From: Rhodospirillaceae bacterium
Lineage (GTDB): Bacteria; Pseudomonadota; Alphaproteobacteria; SP197
Direction of reading: 5' to 3'
Assembly (NCBI GenBank): GCA_018700655.1
Contig: JABIUG010000036.1
Coordinates: 1-29,009 of the forward strand
Length of the DNA: 29,009 bases
This document shows, piece by piece, positions 16,068-23,506 of the stretch (position 1 is its first letter; each line of letters starts with the position of its first letter). The position numbers were made by a program, and so were the translations under genes. The notes beneath the pieces were generated by a model, which was not told where the DNA came from, searched no databases, and worked only from the letters and a program-made list of their open reading frames with translations.

Positions 16068-16880
16068 ATGACTGAAGCCGGCTCACTGATGGCAGGCAAA
16101 CGCGGGTTGATCATGGGCGTGGCCAACGAGAGGTCGATCGCCTGGGGCATCGCCCGCACTCTGGCAGCGCACGGCGCCGAACTGGGTTTCACCTATCAGG
16201 GTGATGCGCTGGCCAAGCGTGTCATCCCGCTGGCCGAGAGTGTCGGCTCCAGTCTTATGGTCGATTGCGACGTGACCGACGAAGTGAGCATGGACCGGGT
16301 CTTCGAAACGGTCGCCCAGCAGTGGGGCAGCCTTGATTTTGTCGTTCACGCGATTGCCTTCTCCGACAAGGAAGAACTCAAAGGCCGTTATGCCGACACG
16401 ACGCGCGACAATTTCCTGCGCACCATGGATATCTCTTGCTTCAGCTTCACCTCGGTTGCGCGCCGGGCATCGGAACTGATGAATGACGGCGGCAGCCTGG
16501 TCACGCTGACCTATTTCGGCGCCGAACGCTGGATGCCCCATTACAACGTCATGGGTGTCGCCAAGGCTGCGCTGGAGGCCAGCGTGCGTTACCTCGCCGC
16601 CGATCTCGGCGAAAAGGCGATCCGCGTCAACGCGATCTCGGCCGGGCCGATCAAGACGCTCGCAGCTTCAGGCATCGGCGACTTCCGCTACATCCTGAAA
16701 TGGAACGAATACAACTCACCCCTGGGACGCAACGTCACGATCGACGAAGTCGGTGGCTCCGCGCTGTACCTCACCAGCGATCTCTCGACCGCGGTTTCAG
16801 GTGAGGTTCATCATGTCGATTGCGGCTACCACATCGTCGGGATGAAAAATCCCAAGGCGCCCGACCTCTCGGTCGCCTGA
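16068..16880 (+). CDS. fabI: Enoyl-[acyl-carrier-protein] reductase (NADH), FabI
   Basis: The 270-residue protein performs the last reduction of fatty-acid elongation. Features are GLIMGVANERSIAWGIA for NADH binding, FVVHAIAFSDKEEL, and the catalytic set Tyr149, Tyr159 and Lys166 in YFGAERWMPHYNVMGVAK. INAISAGPIKTLAASGI and the GEVHHVDCGYHIVG end block complete the match. GAGGA precedes ATG 16068; the open frame upstream to 15885 has no homology. It is the first gene of an apparent operon with aroC, 6 bases downstream. The 223 bases before it are shared with the divergent CmcJ-like gene and show nothing else I can name. Confidence 0.95.
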   Translation: MTEAGSLMAGKRGLIMGVANERSIAWGIARTLAAHGAELGFTYQGDALAKRVIPLAESVGSSLMVDCDVTDEVSMDRVFETVAQQWGSLDFVVHAIAFSDKEELKGRYADTTRDNFLRTMDISCFSFTSVARRASELMNDGGSLVTLTYFGAERWMPHYNVMGVAKAALEASVRYLAADLGEKAIRVNAISAGPIKTLAASGIGDFRYILKWNEYNSPLGRNVTIDEVGGSALYLTSDLSTAVSGEVHHVDCGYHIVGMKNPKAPDLSVA

Positions 16881-16886
16881 GGCATC

Positions 16887-17957
16887 ATGGCCGGTAACAG
16901 CTTCGGACATCTCTTCCGGGTCACGACCTGGGGCGAAAGCCATGGGCCCGAAATAGGCTGTGTGCTCGATGGCGTGCCGCCGCGCATCGCCTTGAGTGAA
17001 GCCGAGATCCAGCACTGGATGGATCGGCGCAAACCCGGACAGTCGCGTTTCACGACGCAGCGCAAGGAACCCGACACAGTGGAGATCGTTTCGGGCTGGT
17101 TCGAGGGCCAGACCACGGGAACGCCGCTGGCGATGATCGTGCGCAATGTCGATCAGCGCTCGAAGGATTATGGCGACATTGCCCAGAAGTACCGCCCGGG
17201 CCATGCCGACTACACCTATGACGCCAAGTACGGCATCCGCGACCATCGCGGCGGCGGGCGTTCCAGCGCGCGCGAAACTGGGATGCGCGTCGCCGCTGGA
17301 GCAGTTGCGCGCAAGGTGTTGGGCGAGGGCATCAAGATTCGGGGGGCGGTCGTCCAGATCGGGCCCTATCGGATCGACCGCGATAAGTGGAACTGGGACG
17401 AAACCGAAAAGAACCCGTTCTGGTGCCCCGACAAGGCAATCGCAGGGCAGTGGGAATCGTTCCTGGATGGTGTGCGCAAGCAGGGTTCATCGGCCGGAGC
17501 CGTGATCGAGATCCAGGCTTCCGGGGTTCCGGTCGGGCTGGGTAGCCCGATCTATGACAAGCTCGACAGTGACCTTGCCGGGGCATTGATGACGATCAAT
17601 GCCGTCAAGGGCGTCGAGATCGGCGAAGGCTTTGGCCTCGCCGCCGAACCCGGCGAAACCGCCGCCGATGAAATGGCCATGGGCAACGAAGGCCCGCGCT
17701 TTCTGTCGAACAAGGCTGGCGGTGTGCTGGGCGGCATCTCGACCGGTCAGGATCTCGTGGTGCGTTTTGCGGTCAAACCGACCAGCTCGATCCTGCATGA
17801 ACGCCAGACCGTCGATCGCGCGGGCAAGAACACCACGGTCCAGGTCAAAGGCCGGCACGACCCCTGTGTCGGCATCCGGGCGGTTCCGGTTGGAGAAGCG
17901 ATGATGGCCTGCGTTCTGGCCGATCATCTGCTGCGCCACAAGGCCCAGTGCGGCTAG
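16887..17957 (+). CDS. aroC: Chorismate synthase
   Basis: The 356-residue enzyme converts 5-enolpyruvylshikimate-3-phosphate to chorismate with reduced FMN. Clear motifs are TTWGESHGPEIGCVLDG, RPGHADYTYDAKYG, DHRGGGRSSARETGMRVAAG, GNEGPRFLSNKAGGVLGGIS, and the final GRHDPCVGIRAVPVGEAM. Length and all motifs are normal. The start lies 6 bases after the fabI stop, so the pair is probably cotranscribed. Its end overlaps the start of a small downstream gene by 10 bases. Confidence 0.96.
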   Translation: MAGNSFGHLFRVTTWGESHGPEIGCVLDGVPPRIALSEAEIQHWMDRRKPGQSRFTTQRKEPDTVEIVSGWFEGQTTGTPLAMIVRNVDQRSKDYGDIAQKYRPGHADYTYDAKYGIRDHRGGGRSSARETGMRVAAGAVARKVLGEGIKIRGAVVQIGPYRIDRDKWNWDETEKNPFWCPDKAIAGQWESFLDGVRKQGSSAGAVIEIQASGVPVGLGSPIYDKLDSDLAGALMTINAVKGVEIGEGFGLAAEPGETAADEMAMGNEGPRFLSNKAGGVLGGISTGQDLVVRFAVKPTSSILHERQTVDRAGKNTTVQVKGRHDPCVGIRAVPVGEAMMACVLADHLLRHKAQCG

Positions 17958-18229
17958 TGATAGTCCTGCTGCTGGTGACCACGGTTGCCACCTTCGCGTC
18001 GGATGAGACGCCAAACGACAATGGGCCGGCGACCCTACAGCCCGAGATTTGTCACGTTCATTGTTCCAAGGGCGGTGTCGTGATCAGGAGTTTCGAGTTC
18101 GTGCAGCTCTTTGCCTCGCGCCGCTCGTTCCTGTCGGTCATCTATGCCGATGGCGACCACCAGCACTATGCCGCGCTCTACGGCTTGATCTGTGAGATCG
18201 TGCCGATCGAAACGCCATCGGCCAGCTAG
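17948..18229 (+). CDS. Small exported protein of unknown function
   Basis: A GTG start at 17948 inside the end of aroC gives 93 residues. The N-terminus (RLVIVLLLVTTVATFAS) is a plausible signal peptide, followed by a short mature part with a C-x3-C pair (ICHVHCSKG), aromatic/His residues (DHQHYAALYG) and one further Cys. I do not recognise a family. Third codon positions are strongly G/C-rich throughout, as in the neighbouring genes, which supports real coding. The gene would be the third of fabI-aroC-X and ends 7 bases before a convergent gene. A lack of ATG and of an independent ribosome binding site keep the confidence moderate. Confidence 0.6.
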   Translation: MRLVIVLLLVTTVATFASDETPNDNGPATLQPEICHVHCSKGGVVIRSFEFVQLFASRRSFLSVIYADGDHQHYAALYGLICEIVPIETPSAS

Positions 18230-18236
18230 GACGGAT

Positions 18237-18971
18237 TTAGGCTGCGCGTTTTAGCGCCCCTTCGAAGAAACCCAGCCAATCATCGCCATCGACGACGAAG
18301 TTGTAGCCGGTCACCAGCCTGGGCCGGCGTTCCCGTGCGAGTTGCAACAGTCGGTCGCCCCCAGCCGCGATTTCGGTCTTGTCGCTGAACGGATTAAGCC
18401 GCATTGCCTTGTTGGGTGGGAAGGCGAAGTCGCAGGCAAACAGCACGTTGCTATAGAAGTAGACGGTGAAACCGGAAGTGTGGCCGCCGATTTGGAAGGC
18501 CTCGATGCCGTGGCTGGTGAAGTCGCCGGTGAAGGCGTCATCGACCGAGAAGGCGGCCGCCAGCGGGCTCAGTGTTTCGGCCTGATGGATGTGTACCTTG
18601 GCGTCCCACTGCGCGCGGTACTGGTTCGAAGCGCCCATGAAGTCCTTGTGCGTGAAGAAGATATCGCTGACCGGTTCGAGTGTTCGGTTGAACGCGCTGG
18701 GGCAATCGATCCAGACCGGACCGTCGGCGGTCTCGATCCGGTAGCAGGCGTGTTCGAGGCCAAGACGGGGGCTCGATTTCAGTTGCGTGATGCCTTCGGC
18801 CACGGGCGTTGATCCGACCCGATAGGTCTCTTCGCCCGCCTCCCAGCTCACGAACTTGTCGTGGCGCGCGCCGCAGAACGGGCAGACATCGGGCATCTTG
18901 CCGATCATGTTGTAACCGCAGGGCAGGCAGACCCATTGCTGCAAGGGGAAATTCGCGTTGAGATCAATCAT
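18237..18971 (-). CDS. Rubredoxin-like plus metallo-beta-lactamase-fold protein
   Basis: The 244-residue protein begins with a rubredoxin-type iron knuckle: C-L-P-C near 14-17 and C-P-F-C near 30-33, around YNMIGKMPDV. It is followed by an MBL-fold domain. Expected MBL landmarks are partly kept: DIFFTHKDFMG at the first metal loop, AFQIGGHTSGFTVYF with a His, and LFACDFAFP with an Asp. The usual H-x-H-x-D-H is degenerate (H-K-D-F-M-G), so a standard two-zinc site is unlikely. Related rubredoxin-MBL proteins also deviate here. The function is probably redox-linked but unknown. It is divergent from the 2OG oxygenase gene with only 55 bases between starts, which suggests co-regulation. Confidence 0.82.
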   Translation of the reverse strand: MIDLNANFPLQQWVCLPCGYNMIGKMPDVCPFCGARHDKFVSWEAGEETYRVGSTPVAEGITQLKSSPRLGLEHACYRIETADGPVWIDCPSAFNRTLEPVSDIFFTHKDFMGASNQYRAQWDAKVHIHQAETLSPLAAAFSVDDAFTGDFTSHGIEAFQIGGHTSGFTVYFYSNVLFACDFAFPPNKAMRLNPFSDKTEIAAGGDRLLQLARERRPRLVTGYNFVVDGDDWLGFFEGALKRAA

Positions 18972-19026
18972 GACAAGCTCCGTCGTTGGGTCATGATACC
19001 ACGGAGCATTCCGGCAAGGAGGAACG

Positions 19027-19836
19027 ATGGCGACCGGGAACGTTTCAGCCGCCGATCTGATTGATCTCGCCCGCTATCCCCTGGGTGACCTCGAGGCACA
19101 CGATGGCGCGAGGCTGGTGGAAAGCGGCCGTTGCACAATCGACCGCGATGGCATTCTGGTTCTCGACGGTTTTGTGACACCCGATGCCGCCACCCTGATG
19201 ACCGCCGAGGCCGAGGCAGTCGCGCACGAAGCCTGGTTCTGCCTCCATCGCCACACCGTTTATCAGACCCCTGGCGATCCCGATCTTCCCGCCGATGATG
19301 CGCGTTCCCGTCTGGTCAAGAGCGACAAGGGTAATGTCGCCAAGGACCGCATTCCCGCCGATGGCCCACTGCGCGCCCTGTTCGACTGGACGCCGCTACG
19401 TTCGTTCCTTGCCGCCGTGCTGGGCCTGCACGAACTCCACCCCTATGGCGATCCGCTGGCGGGGCTGATGATCAACGTGAACCGGACCGGGGAAACCCTT
19501 GGCTGGCATTTCGACAATGCCGAATTCGCCGTCACCCTGATGCTGAAACCACCCCTGGCCGGCGGCACCTTCCGTTATCTGCCCGGCATCCGCAGCGGCG
19601 ATGCGGCTGAGCACGCCGCAGTCAACCGTGTGCTCGGAGGTGATGAAACCGGCCTGATTGACCTCGCGCCGCCCGCCGGCACCCTGATGATCTTTCGTGG
19701 ACGCGAGTCTCTGCACTGCGTCACCCCGGTCATCGGGCCGCAGGCCCGCCTGGTCGGCGTCCTCAGCTACGCTCGCGAACCCGGCCGGACGATGGGCGCA
19801 CAGTCCCAGCGCCTGTTTCACGGGCGGGTTTCCTAG
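19027..19836 (+). CDS. 2-oxoglutarate/Fe(II) oxygenase, BesD/HalD- or ArpA-like
   Basis: The 269-residue protein has LGWHFDNAEFAVTLML with the iron ligands His161 and Asp163, AGGTFRYLPGIR, and FRGRESLHCVTPV with the third ligand His230. Arg241 (QARLVGVLSY) is placed to bind 2-oxoglutarate. The layout resembles the family in which BesD chlorinates free lysine; halogenases of that family have Gly in place of the Asp. The intact H-F-D here predicts a hydroxylase, probably on an amino acid or similar small molecule. The family link is from memory of motif order, not a search. AAGGAGGA precedes the ATG. It is divergent from the rubredoxin-MBL gene. Confidence 0.8.
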   Translation: MATGNVSAADLIDLARYPLGDLEAHDGARLVESGRCTIDRDGILVLDGFVTPDAATLMTAEAEAVAHEAWFCLHRHTVYQTPGDPDLPADDARSRLVKSDKGNVAKDRIPADGPLRALFDWTPLRSFLAAVLGLHELHPYGDPLAGLMINVNRTGETLGWHFDNAEFAVTLMLKPPLAGGTFRYLPGIRSGDAAEHAAVNRVLGGDETGLIDLAPPAGTLMIFRGRESLHCVTPVIGPQARLVGVLSYAREPGRTMGAQSQRLFHGRVS

Positions 19837-19842
19837 ACGGAT

Positions 19843-19855
19843 GCGATCTGCTCTA
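19843..19855 (-). repeat. 13-bp repeat GCGATCTGCTCTA over a stop codon (copy 1)
   Basis: The identical 13 bases occur at 22188-22200. On the minus strand it reads TAGAGCAGATCGC, and the first three bases are the TAG stop of the AapJ-like gene. Flanking bases are also partly shared. Confidence 0.6.
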
Positions 19856-20977
19856 GCGGATCGGCGGGGCGAACTGCAGGCCGCCGTTGGTCCACAGCGC
19901 ATTCTGACCGCGCGCAAGTGCCAGAGGGGTGTTCTGACCGAGGTTACGATCATAGACCTCACCGTAGTTGCCGACATTGCGGATGAGGATGGTGGCCCAA
20001 ACGTTTGTCAGCCCGATGTCCGAGCCAAAGGCGCCGGTCTTGCCGAGCAGGCGCATGGTGGCGGGGTCGGTGCTGCGATCCATGTCCCAGACGTTGATCG
20101 TGTTCACGCCAAGATGCTCGGCGTTCAGCATGGCAAAATGAACCCATTGAACGGCATCGGCAAACGCTGCGTCGCCCATGCGAATGGCCGGCTCGGTGGG
20201 TGACCTGGAGATATTCTCTGGGAGCAAATAGTGCGCACCCGGACTGCTGAGTTGCCGAGCCAATCCATGAAGGACAGCGCGATCGGCGGCCAGGGCGTCA
20301 CATCCTCCGTTGTCATAGGTCACCAATGCCTTAGCGAAGGTGTCAGAGGTTACCAGTTCGTGCTGCATTCCATGTTTCGTGAAATAGTCCGCCACATCCG
20401 GTGCGCTTGTGGTTCCCTTGATGACGCAGACATAGGAGCCAGACAGCTGCAGAGTAGAGTTAGCACTCATGTCTTTACGGACTATGAGAGCCTGGGTGTC
20501 GAAAAACGTGACGACGGGGAATGTGAGGCCAAGCTCGGTGCCGCCGCTGCTGGTCCATGTGGAATGGTTTGCCAGAAGGTTGATGTCGCCGTTCTTCAAC
20601 GACGTGAACCCCTCCGAGGGCGAAAGCGGCGTGAACCTTACCGCCTCCGCGTCGCCCAGGGTTGCCGCGGCAACGGCACGGCAGAAATCGACATCGAAGC
20701 CGGACCATTCGCCGTTGGCCTGTTGCGACGAGAAGCCGCGCAGATCCCGGCTTACGCCGCAATCAAGCCAGCCCTTTGCAAACATGTCGTCGATCGTTCC
20801 GGCGGATGCCGGCCCGATATGCATGTTCATCACGAAGGCGACGATGATCGCCAGAATCAGTTTTCTTGCCGTGTCGCTGATCTCCAGAAGGTTGGTGTGA
20901 TAGCCCGGCAACAGGCTGGTACCGATGCAGACCTGCACCAAGTCGGAAGTTGTCGTGCCGGAACTATGCACTCTCAT
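19853..20977 (-). CDS. AapJ-like amino-acid ABC transporter substrate-binding protein (orphan)
   Basis: The frame gives 374 residues. After a hydrophobic segment (KLILAIIVAFVMNM, ending HIGPASAG) the mature part shows WLDCGVSRDLRGFS, GEWSGFDVDFCRAVAAATLGDAE, NGDINLLANHSTWTSS, YVCVIKGTT and RNVGNYGEVYDRNLG. These blocks are typical of the general L-amino-acid binding protein AapJ. It should bind an amino-acid-like ligand in the periplasm. No permease or ATPase gene adjoins it. The leader before the hydrophobic segment is about 40 residues, unusually long, so the true start may be a non-ATG codon inside; I keep ATG 20977 for lack of a better ribosome site. It lies 44 bases after the IPNS-like gene and seems to be the third gene of that unit. 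Confidence 0.82.
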   Translation of the reverse strand: MRVHSSGTTTSDLVQVCIGTSLLPGYHTNLLEISDTARKLILAIIVAFVMNMHIGPASAGTIDDMFAKGWLDCGVSRDLRGFSSQQANGEWSGFDVDFCRAVAAATLGDAEAVRFTPLSPSEGFTSLKNGDINLLANHSTWTSSGGTELGLTFPVVTFFDTQALIVRKDMSANSTLQLSGSYVCVIKGTTSAPDVADYFTKHGMQHELVTSDTFAKALVTYDNGGCDALAADRAVLHGLARQLSSPGAHYLLPENISRSPTEPAIRMGDAAFADAVQWVHFAMLNAEHLGVNTINVWDMDRSTDPATMRLLGKTGAFGSDIGLTNVWATILIRNVGNYGEVYDRNLGQNTPLALARGQNALWTNGGLQFAPPIR

Positions 20978-21021
20978 TCAGCACCCCGAAGCCGTTGGGC
21001 AATCTTGCCAAACGGGCAGCT

Positions 21022-22107
21022 CTATTCGGCTGCGCCGGGGGCTTCTCTGTCGAGTTCGTCCCAGTCCATCTCAGGATTGTCGAGTTTGCCGCGGTAGGTG
21101 ACGCGGTACTCGTAGACGTCGGTGATCATGTTTTCTGTCCACAGGCCGCAGCGCGTGGGTGGGAACTTCGCCGGGTTGTCCGCAGCGGTGAACTGCGGCA
21201 ACGGGCTCACGACACAATCGTAATTGGCGCCGAAGAAAAACGGGAACGAGACACGTTCCTTGCCCGTGTCGTTGATCACACGGTGCGGGGTCGAGACAAA
21301 TTCGCCATTGGTCCAGCGCATCAGCATATCGCCGATGTTGATCACGATGGCGCCGGGGATCGGGGTCGCCTTTATCCACTCGCCCTCGCGGTTGCCGACC
21401 TGCAGGCCGCCGACCTGATCCTGCAGCAGCAGCGTGAAACACTCATAGTCGGTATGGGCGCCGATGCCGATCTGATCGGGATCGATCGGGCCTTCCTGGG
21501 GCGGATAATAGATCAGGCGAAGCTGGCCCATCGGCCGGGTGATCTTGTCGTCGAACCAGCCCTGGGGCAGGCCCAGCGTCATCTCGAAGGCACGGAACAT
21601 CGTCACGCCGAGCTGGTGGACCGCCTCGTAGTAGTCGTACACCTCTTCGCGGAACCCCGGCAGGTTGTCGGGCCAGACATTGGGCCCCAGCATGATGTTG
21701 CCGGCGAGGTAATCGGGATCGTCTTCGGGCAGCTCCATGGAGATTTCGTAACCTTCCTGGAGGTCAGGTTTCTTGGTCGCATCGGCATAAAGCGCACCGT
21801 TGCGGACGTAACCGCGGTGGCGCTGCACGACATTGGTGTCGAGCTTCATCTTTTCTTCGACCGGCTGATGGAAGAACCGTTTGGTCTGGCCCATCAGCTT
21901 GTCGATAATCTCTTCAGAGATGCCGTGATTGGTGACGTAGAAAAACCCGACCTGGCGGCAGGCATCGCCAATCTCCCGGGCGACACGGGCCTTGGCTTCA
22001 TCGTCGCCGTTAAAAAACGGCCCGATATCGATCAGCGGAATGGCGTCAAAGTCGACGGAGCGGGCTTCGATCGTGTCGGTTTTTTGCAGTGCTGACGTGG
22101 CTGCCAT
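21022..22107 (-). CDS. Isopenicillin-N-synthase-family 2OG/Fe(II) dioxygenase
   Basis: The 361-residue protein has the N-terminal IPLIDIGPFF and CRQVGFFYVTNHGI blocks (DIOX_N) and the double-stranded beta-helix with His218 and Asp220 in GIGAHTDYECFTLLLQD. His275 in STPHRV and Arg285-x-Ser287 in RVSFPFF bind iron and 2-oxoglutarate. GAGG precedes the ATG. Bacterial members act on diverse small molecules, including amino acids and nucleobases; the name does not imply beta-lactam synthesis. Placed between a Rieske oxygenase gene and an amino-acid-type binding protein in one minus-strand unit, it probably oxidises the same imported compound or a breakdown product. Confidence 0.9.
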   Translation of the reverse strand: MAATSALQKTDTIEARSVDFDAIPLIDIGPFFNGDDEAKARVAREIGDACRQVGFFYVTNHGISEEIIDKLMGQTKRFFHQPVEEKMKLDTNVVQRHRGYVRNGALYADATKKPDLQEGYEISMELPEDDPDYLAGNIMLGPNVWPDNLPGFREEVYDYYEAVHQLGVTMFRAFEMTLGLPQGWFDDKITRPMGQLRLIYYPPQEGPIDPDQIGIGAHTDYECFTLLLQDQVGGLQVGNREGEWIKATPIPGAIVINIGDMLMRWTNGEFVSTPHRVINDTGKERVSFPFFFGANYDCVVSPLPQFTAADNPAKFPPTRCGLWTENMITDVYEYRVTYRGKLDNPEMDWDELDREAPGAAE

Positions 22108-22187
22108 GGTCGGTTGCCTCGGATGGTCTGTAAGTTGGCCGCATTGTGAACAAGCTGGGCTGCGGGGGCAAGCGATGCAGACTTAAC

Positions 22188-22200
22188 GCGATCTGCTCTA
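22188..22200 (-). repeat. 13-bp repeat GCGATCTGCTCTA over a stop codon (copy 2)
   Basis: It is identical to 19843-19855 and also starts, on the minus strand, with the TAG stop codon of its gene, here the Rieske oxygenase. The minus strand continues as GTTAAGTC. The sequence recalls a dispersed gene-end repeat I have seen in alphaproteobacterial genomes (unverified). Confidence 0.6.
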
Positions 22201-23379
22201 ACGCATCCCCTCGATGATCATGCGTGAGAGATGGAGTGGTGCTTCGTCCCAATAGGGCGAGAGCCGCCCGCCGTCATAAGCTGGCGATGTGCGCCCTTTC
22301 TGAAGACTTTCGATCAGACCGACGTCCTCGCTGTTGAGATCGTGCCACATGTCGAGCACGGCCTCGCGCTGTTGGGCCCAGTCGGGTGAGGTCGCTGCTT
22401 CACCGATCAGGTAGATATCGATCCGCTCGTGGCAGCGGCCCGGTGCGATCGGCGTGACGTGAAAGCTCGCCACGTGATCGGGATAGACCTCGAAGCCGAA
22501 CGGTACCGGCAGGATGAACCACAGGCCCTGATGGGCGGTTTGATCGGAAAGGTCGGGAAAATGCGGCAGGCCCTCGCCGCGTCCTGCCTGGGCCTGTTTG
22601 AAGAGGTAGCGGTTCCACATGACATGGCGGTCAATTTTGCTGGGTTCGCGTTCGGCCATCGGCACAAAGGCATGCAGGCGTGGATGCGCTGCGAACACAT
22701 GATAGGGCTCGATGTAGTTCTCCATCGCGAATTTCCAGTTGGTCGCGATGTCGAAATGAACGGTCCCGGCGTAACGCGACGCTGTGAGGTCGTAGCCCGT
22801 GATCTTCTCGAGAGCCGGTGCGAGATAGTCGGCAAGCGGCGGCGCCTTGCCGTCGATGTTGATGAAGATCCAGTGGTGCCAGACTTCCGTGCGCACCGGC
22901 ACGAGCCCCGGCCCGTCTCCGTCTTTTCCCGTGACGTCATGGTGGCCGCCGCCGTGAAAATGCGGACGTGTCCGCAGGTTGCCGTCGAGCCCGTAGGCCC
23001 AGGCATGATAGGGGCAGGTCAACAACTTCAGGCCGGAACAGGGCTTGTCGACCAGAACGGCGCCGCGGTGTCGGCAGACGTTATGGAAGACCCGGACGTC
23101 TCCGTCGTGATCGCGCAGGATGAGAAGCGGCATGCCCGCTGTCGTGACCGGCAACGCATCGCCGGGATCGGGGATGTCCTGGACAAACCCTGCGACAAAC
23201 CAGTTGCGTGCGAACAGGCGCTCGAACTCCAGTTTTTGCCAGGCTTCGTCGGTGTAGCAGGCATTGGGAAGCGAGGAGGCATCGCTGAGAGGGCGCTCCA
23301 GGGCTTCCAGTGCATCAGCACCCAACATCGCTTCGACGTCGCTCCAACTCGAACGTGGTGTGATGCCCTGATGCGCCAT
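22198..23379 (-). CDS. Rieske ring-hydroxylating-type oxygenase, alpha subunit
   Basis: The 393-residue protein (ATG 23379, with GGAGAG upstream; the extension to 23439 has no homology) has a Rieske [2Fe-2S] motif C-x-H-x17-C-x2-H at Cys102, His104, Cys122 and His125 (CRHRG and CPYHAW). The mononuclear iron site lies in NWKFAMENYIEPYHVFAAHP, with Glu224, His227 and His232. The bridging acidic residue before the first His is Glu rather than Asp, as in the carnitine (CntA) and glycine-betaine (GbcA) oxygenases. This points to N-dealkylation or similar oxidation of an amine more than to arene dihydroxylation. It leads a unit with the IPNS-like dioxygenase and AapJ-like protein. No ferredoxin reductase gene is in the window. 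Confidence 0.9.
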   Translation of the reverse strand: MAHQGITPRSSWSDVEAMLGADALEALERPLSDASSLPNACYTDEAWQKLEFERLFARNWFVAGFVQDIPDPGDALPVTTAGMPLLILRDHDGDVRVFHNVCRHRGAVLVDKPCSGLKLLTCPYHAWAYGLDGNLRTRPHFHGGGHHDVTGKDGDGPGLVPVRTEVWHHWIFINIDGKAPPLADYLAPALEKITGYDLTASRYAGTVHFDIATNWKFAMENYIEPYHVFAAHPRLHAFVPMAEREPSKIDRHVMWNRYLFKQAQAGRGEGLPHFPDLSDQTAHQGLWFILPVPFGFEVYPDHVASFHVTPIAPGRCHERIDIYLIGEAATSPDWAQQREAVLDMWHDLNSEDVGLIESLQKGRTSPAYDGGRLSPYWDEAPLHLSRMIIEGMR

Positions 23380-23458
23380 GGTGATCTCTCCGGGGGCAGG
23401 CCAAGTCGCAAATCTAGAAAGGGTCGGATCACCGTGCAATATGGAATTGTCCTGTGGT

Positions 23459-23480
23459 CAAAAAAATGCAGTATATTTTG
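23459..23480. promoter_or_regulatory. AT-rich divergent promoter region with inverted repeat CAAAA-N12-TTTTG
   Basis: The 127 bases between the Rieske gene and the FMN/FAD reductase gene contain an AT-rich core with CAAAA at 23459-23463 and TTTTG at 23476-23480, overlapping GTAT-N8-ATAC at 23471-23486. It includes TATATT, a possible -10 element. A dimeric regulator, such as the XRE-cupin protein encoded downstream, could bind here to control both directions. This is inferred from position and symmetry. Confidence 0.3.
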
Positions 23481-23506
23481 CCATACAACGCGGCAGTGAA
23501 ATAGGC

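Noticed and set aside
15005..22107. Beta-lactam (cephamycin-like) biosynthesis cluster suggested by CmcJ-like and IPNS-like proteins
   Set aside because: No ACV synthetase, epimerase or expandase is present, the two genes are 6 kb apart with housekeeping genes between them, and both families are mostly non-antibiotic in Proteobacteria.
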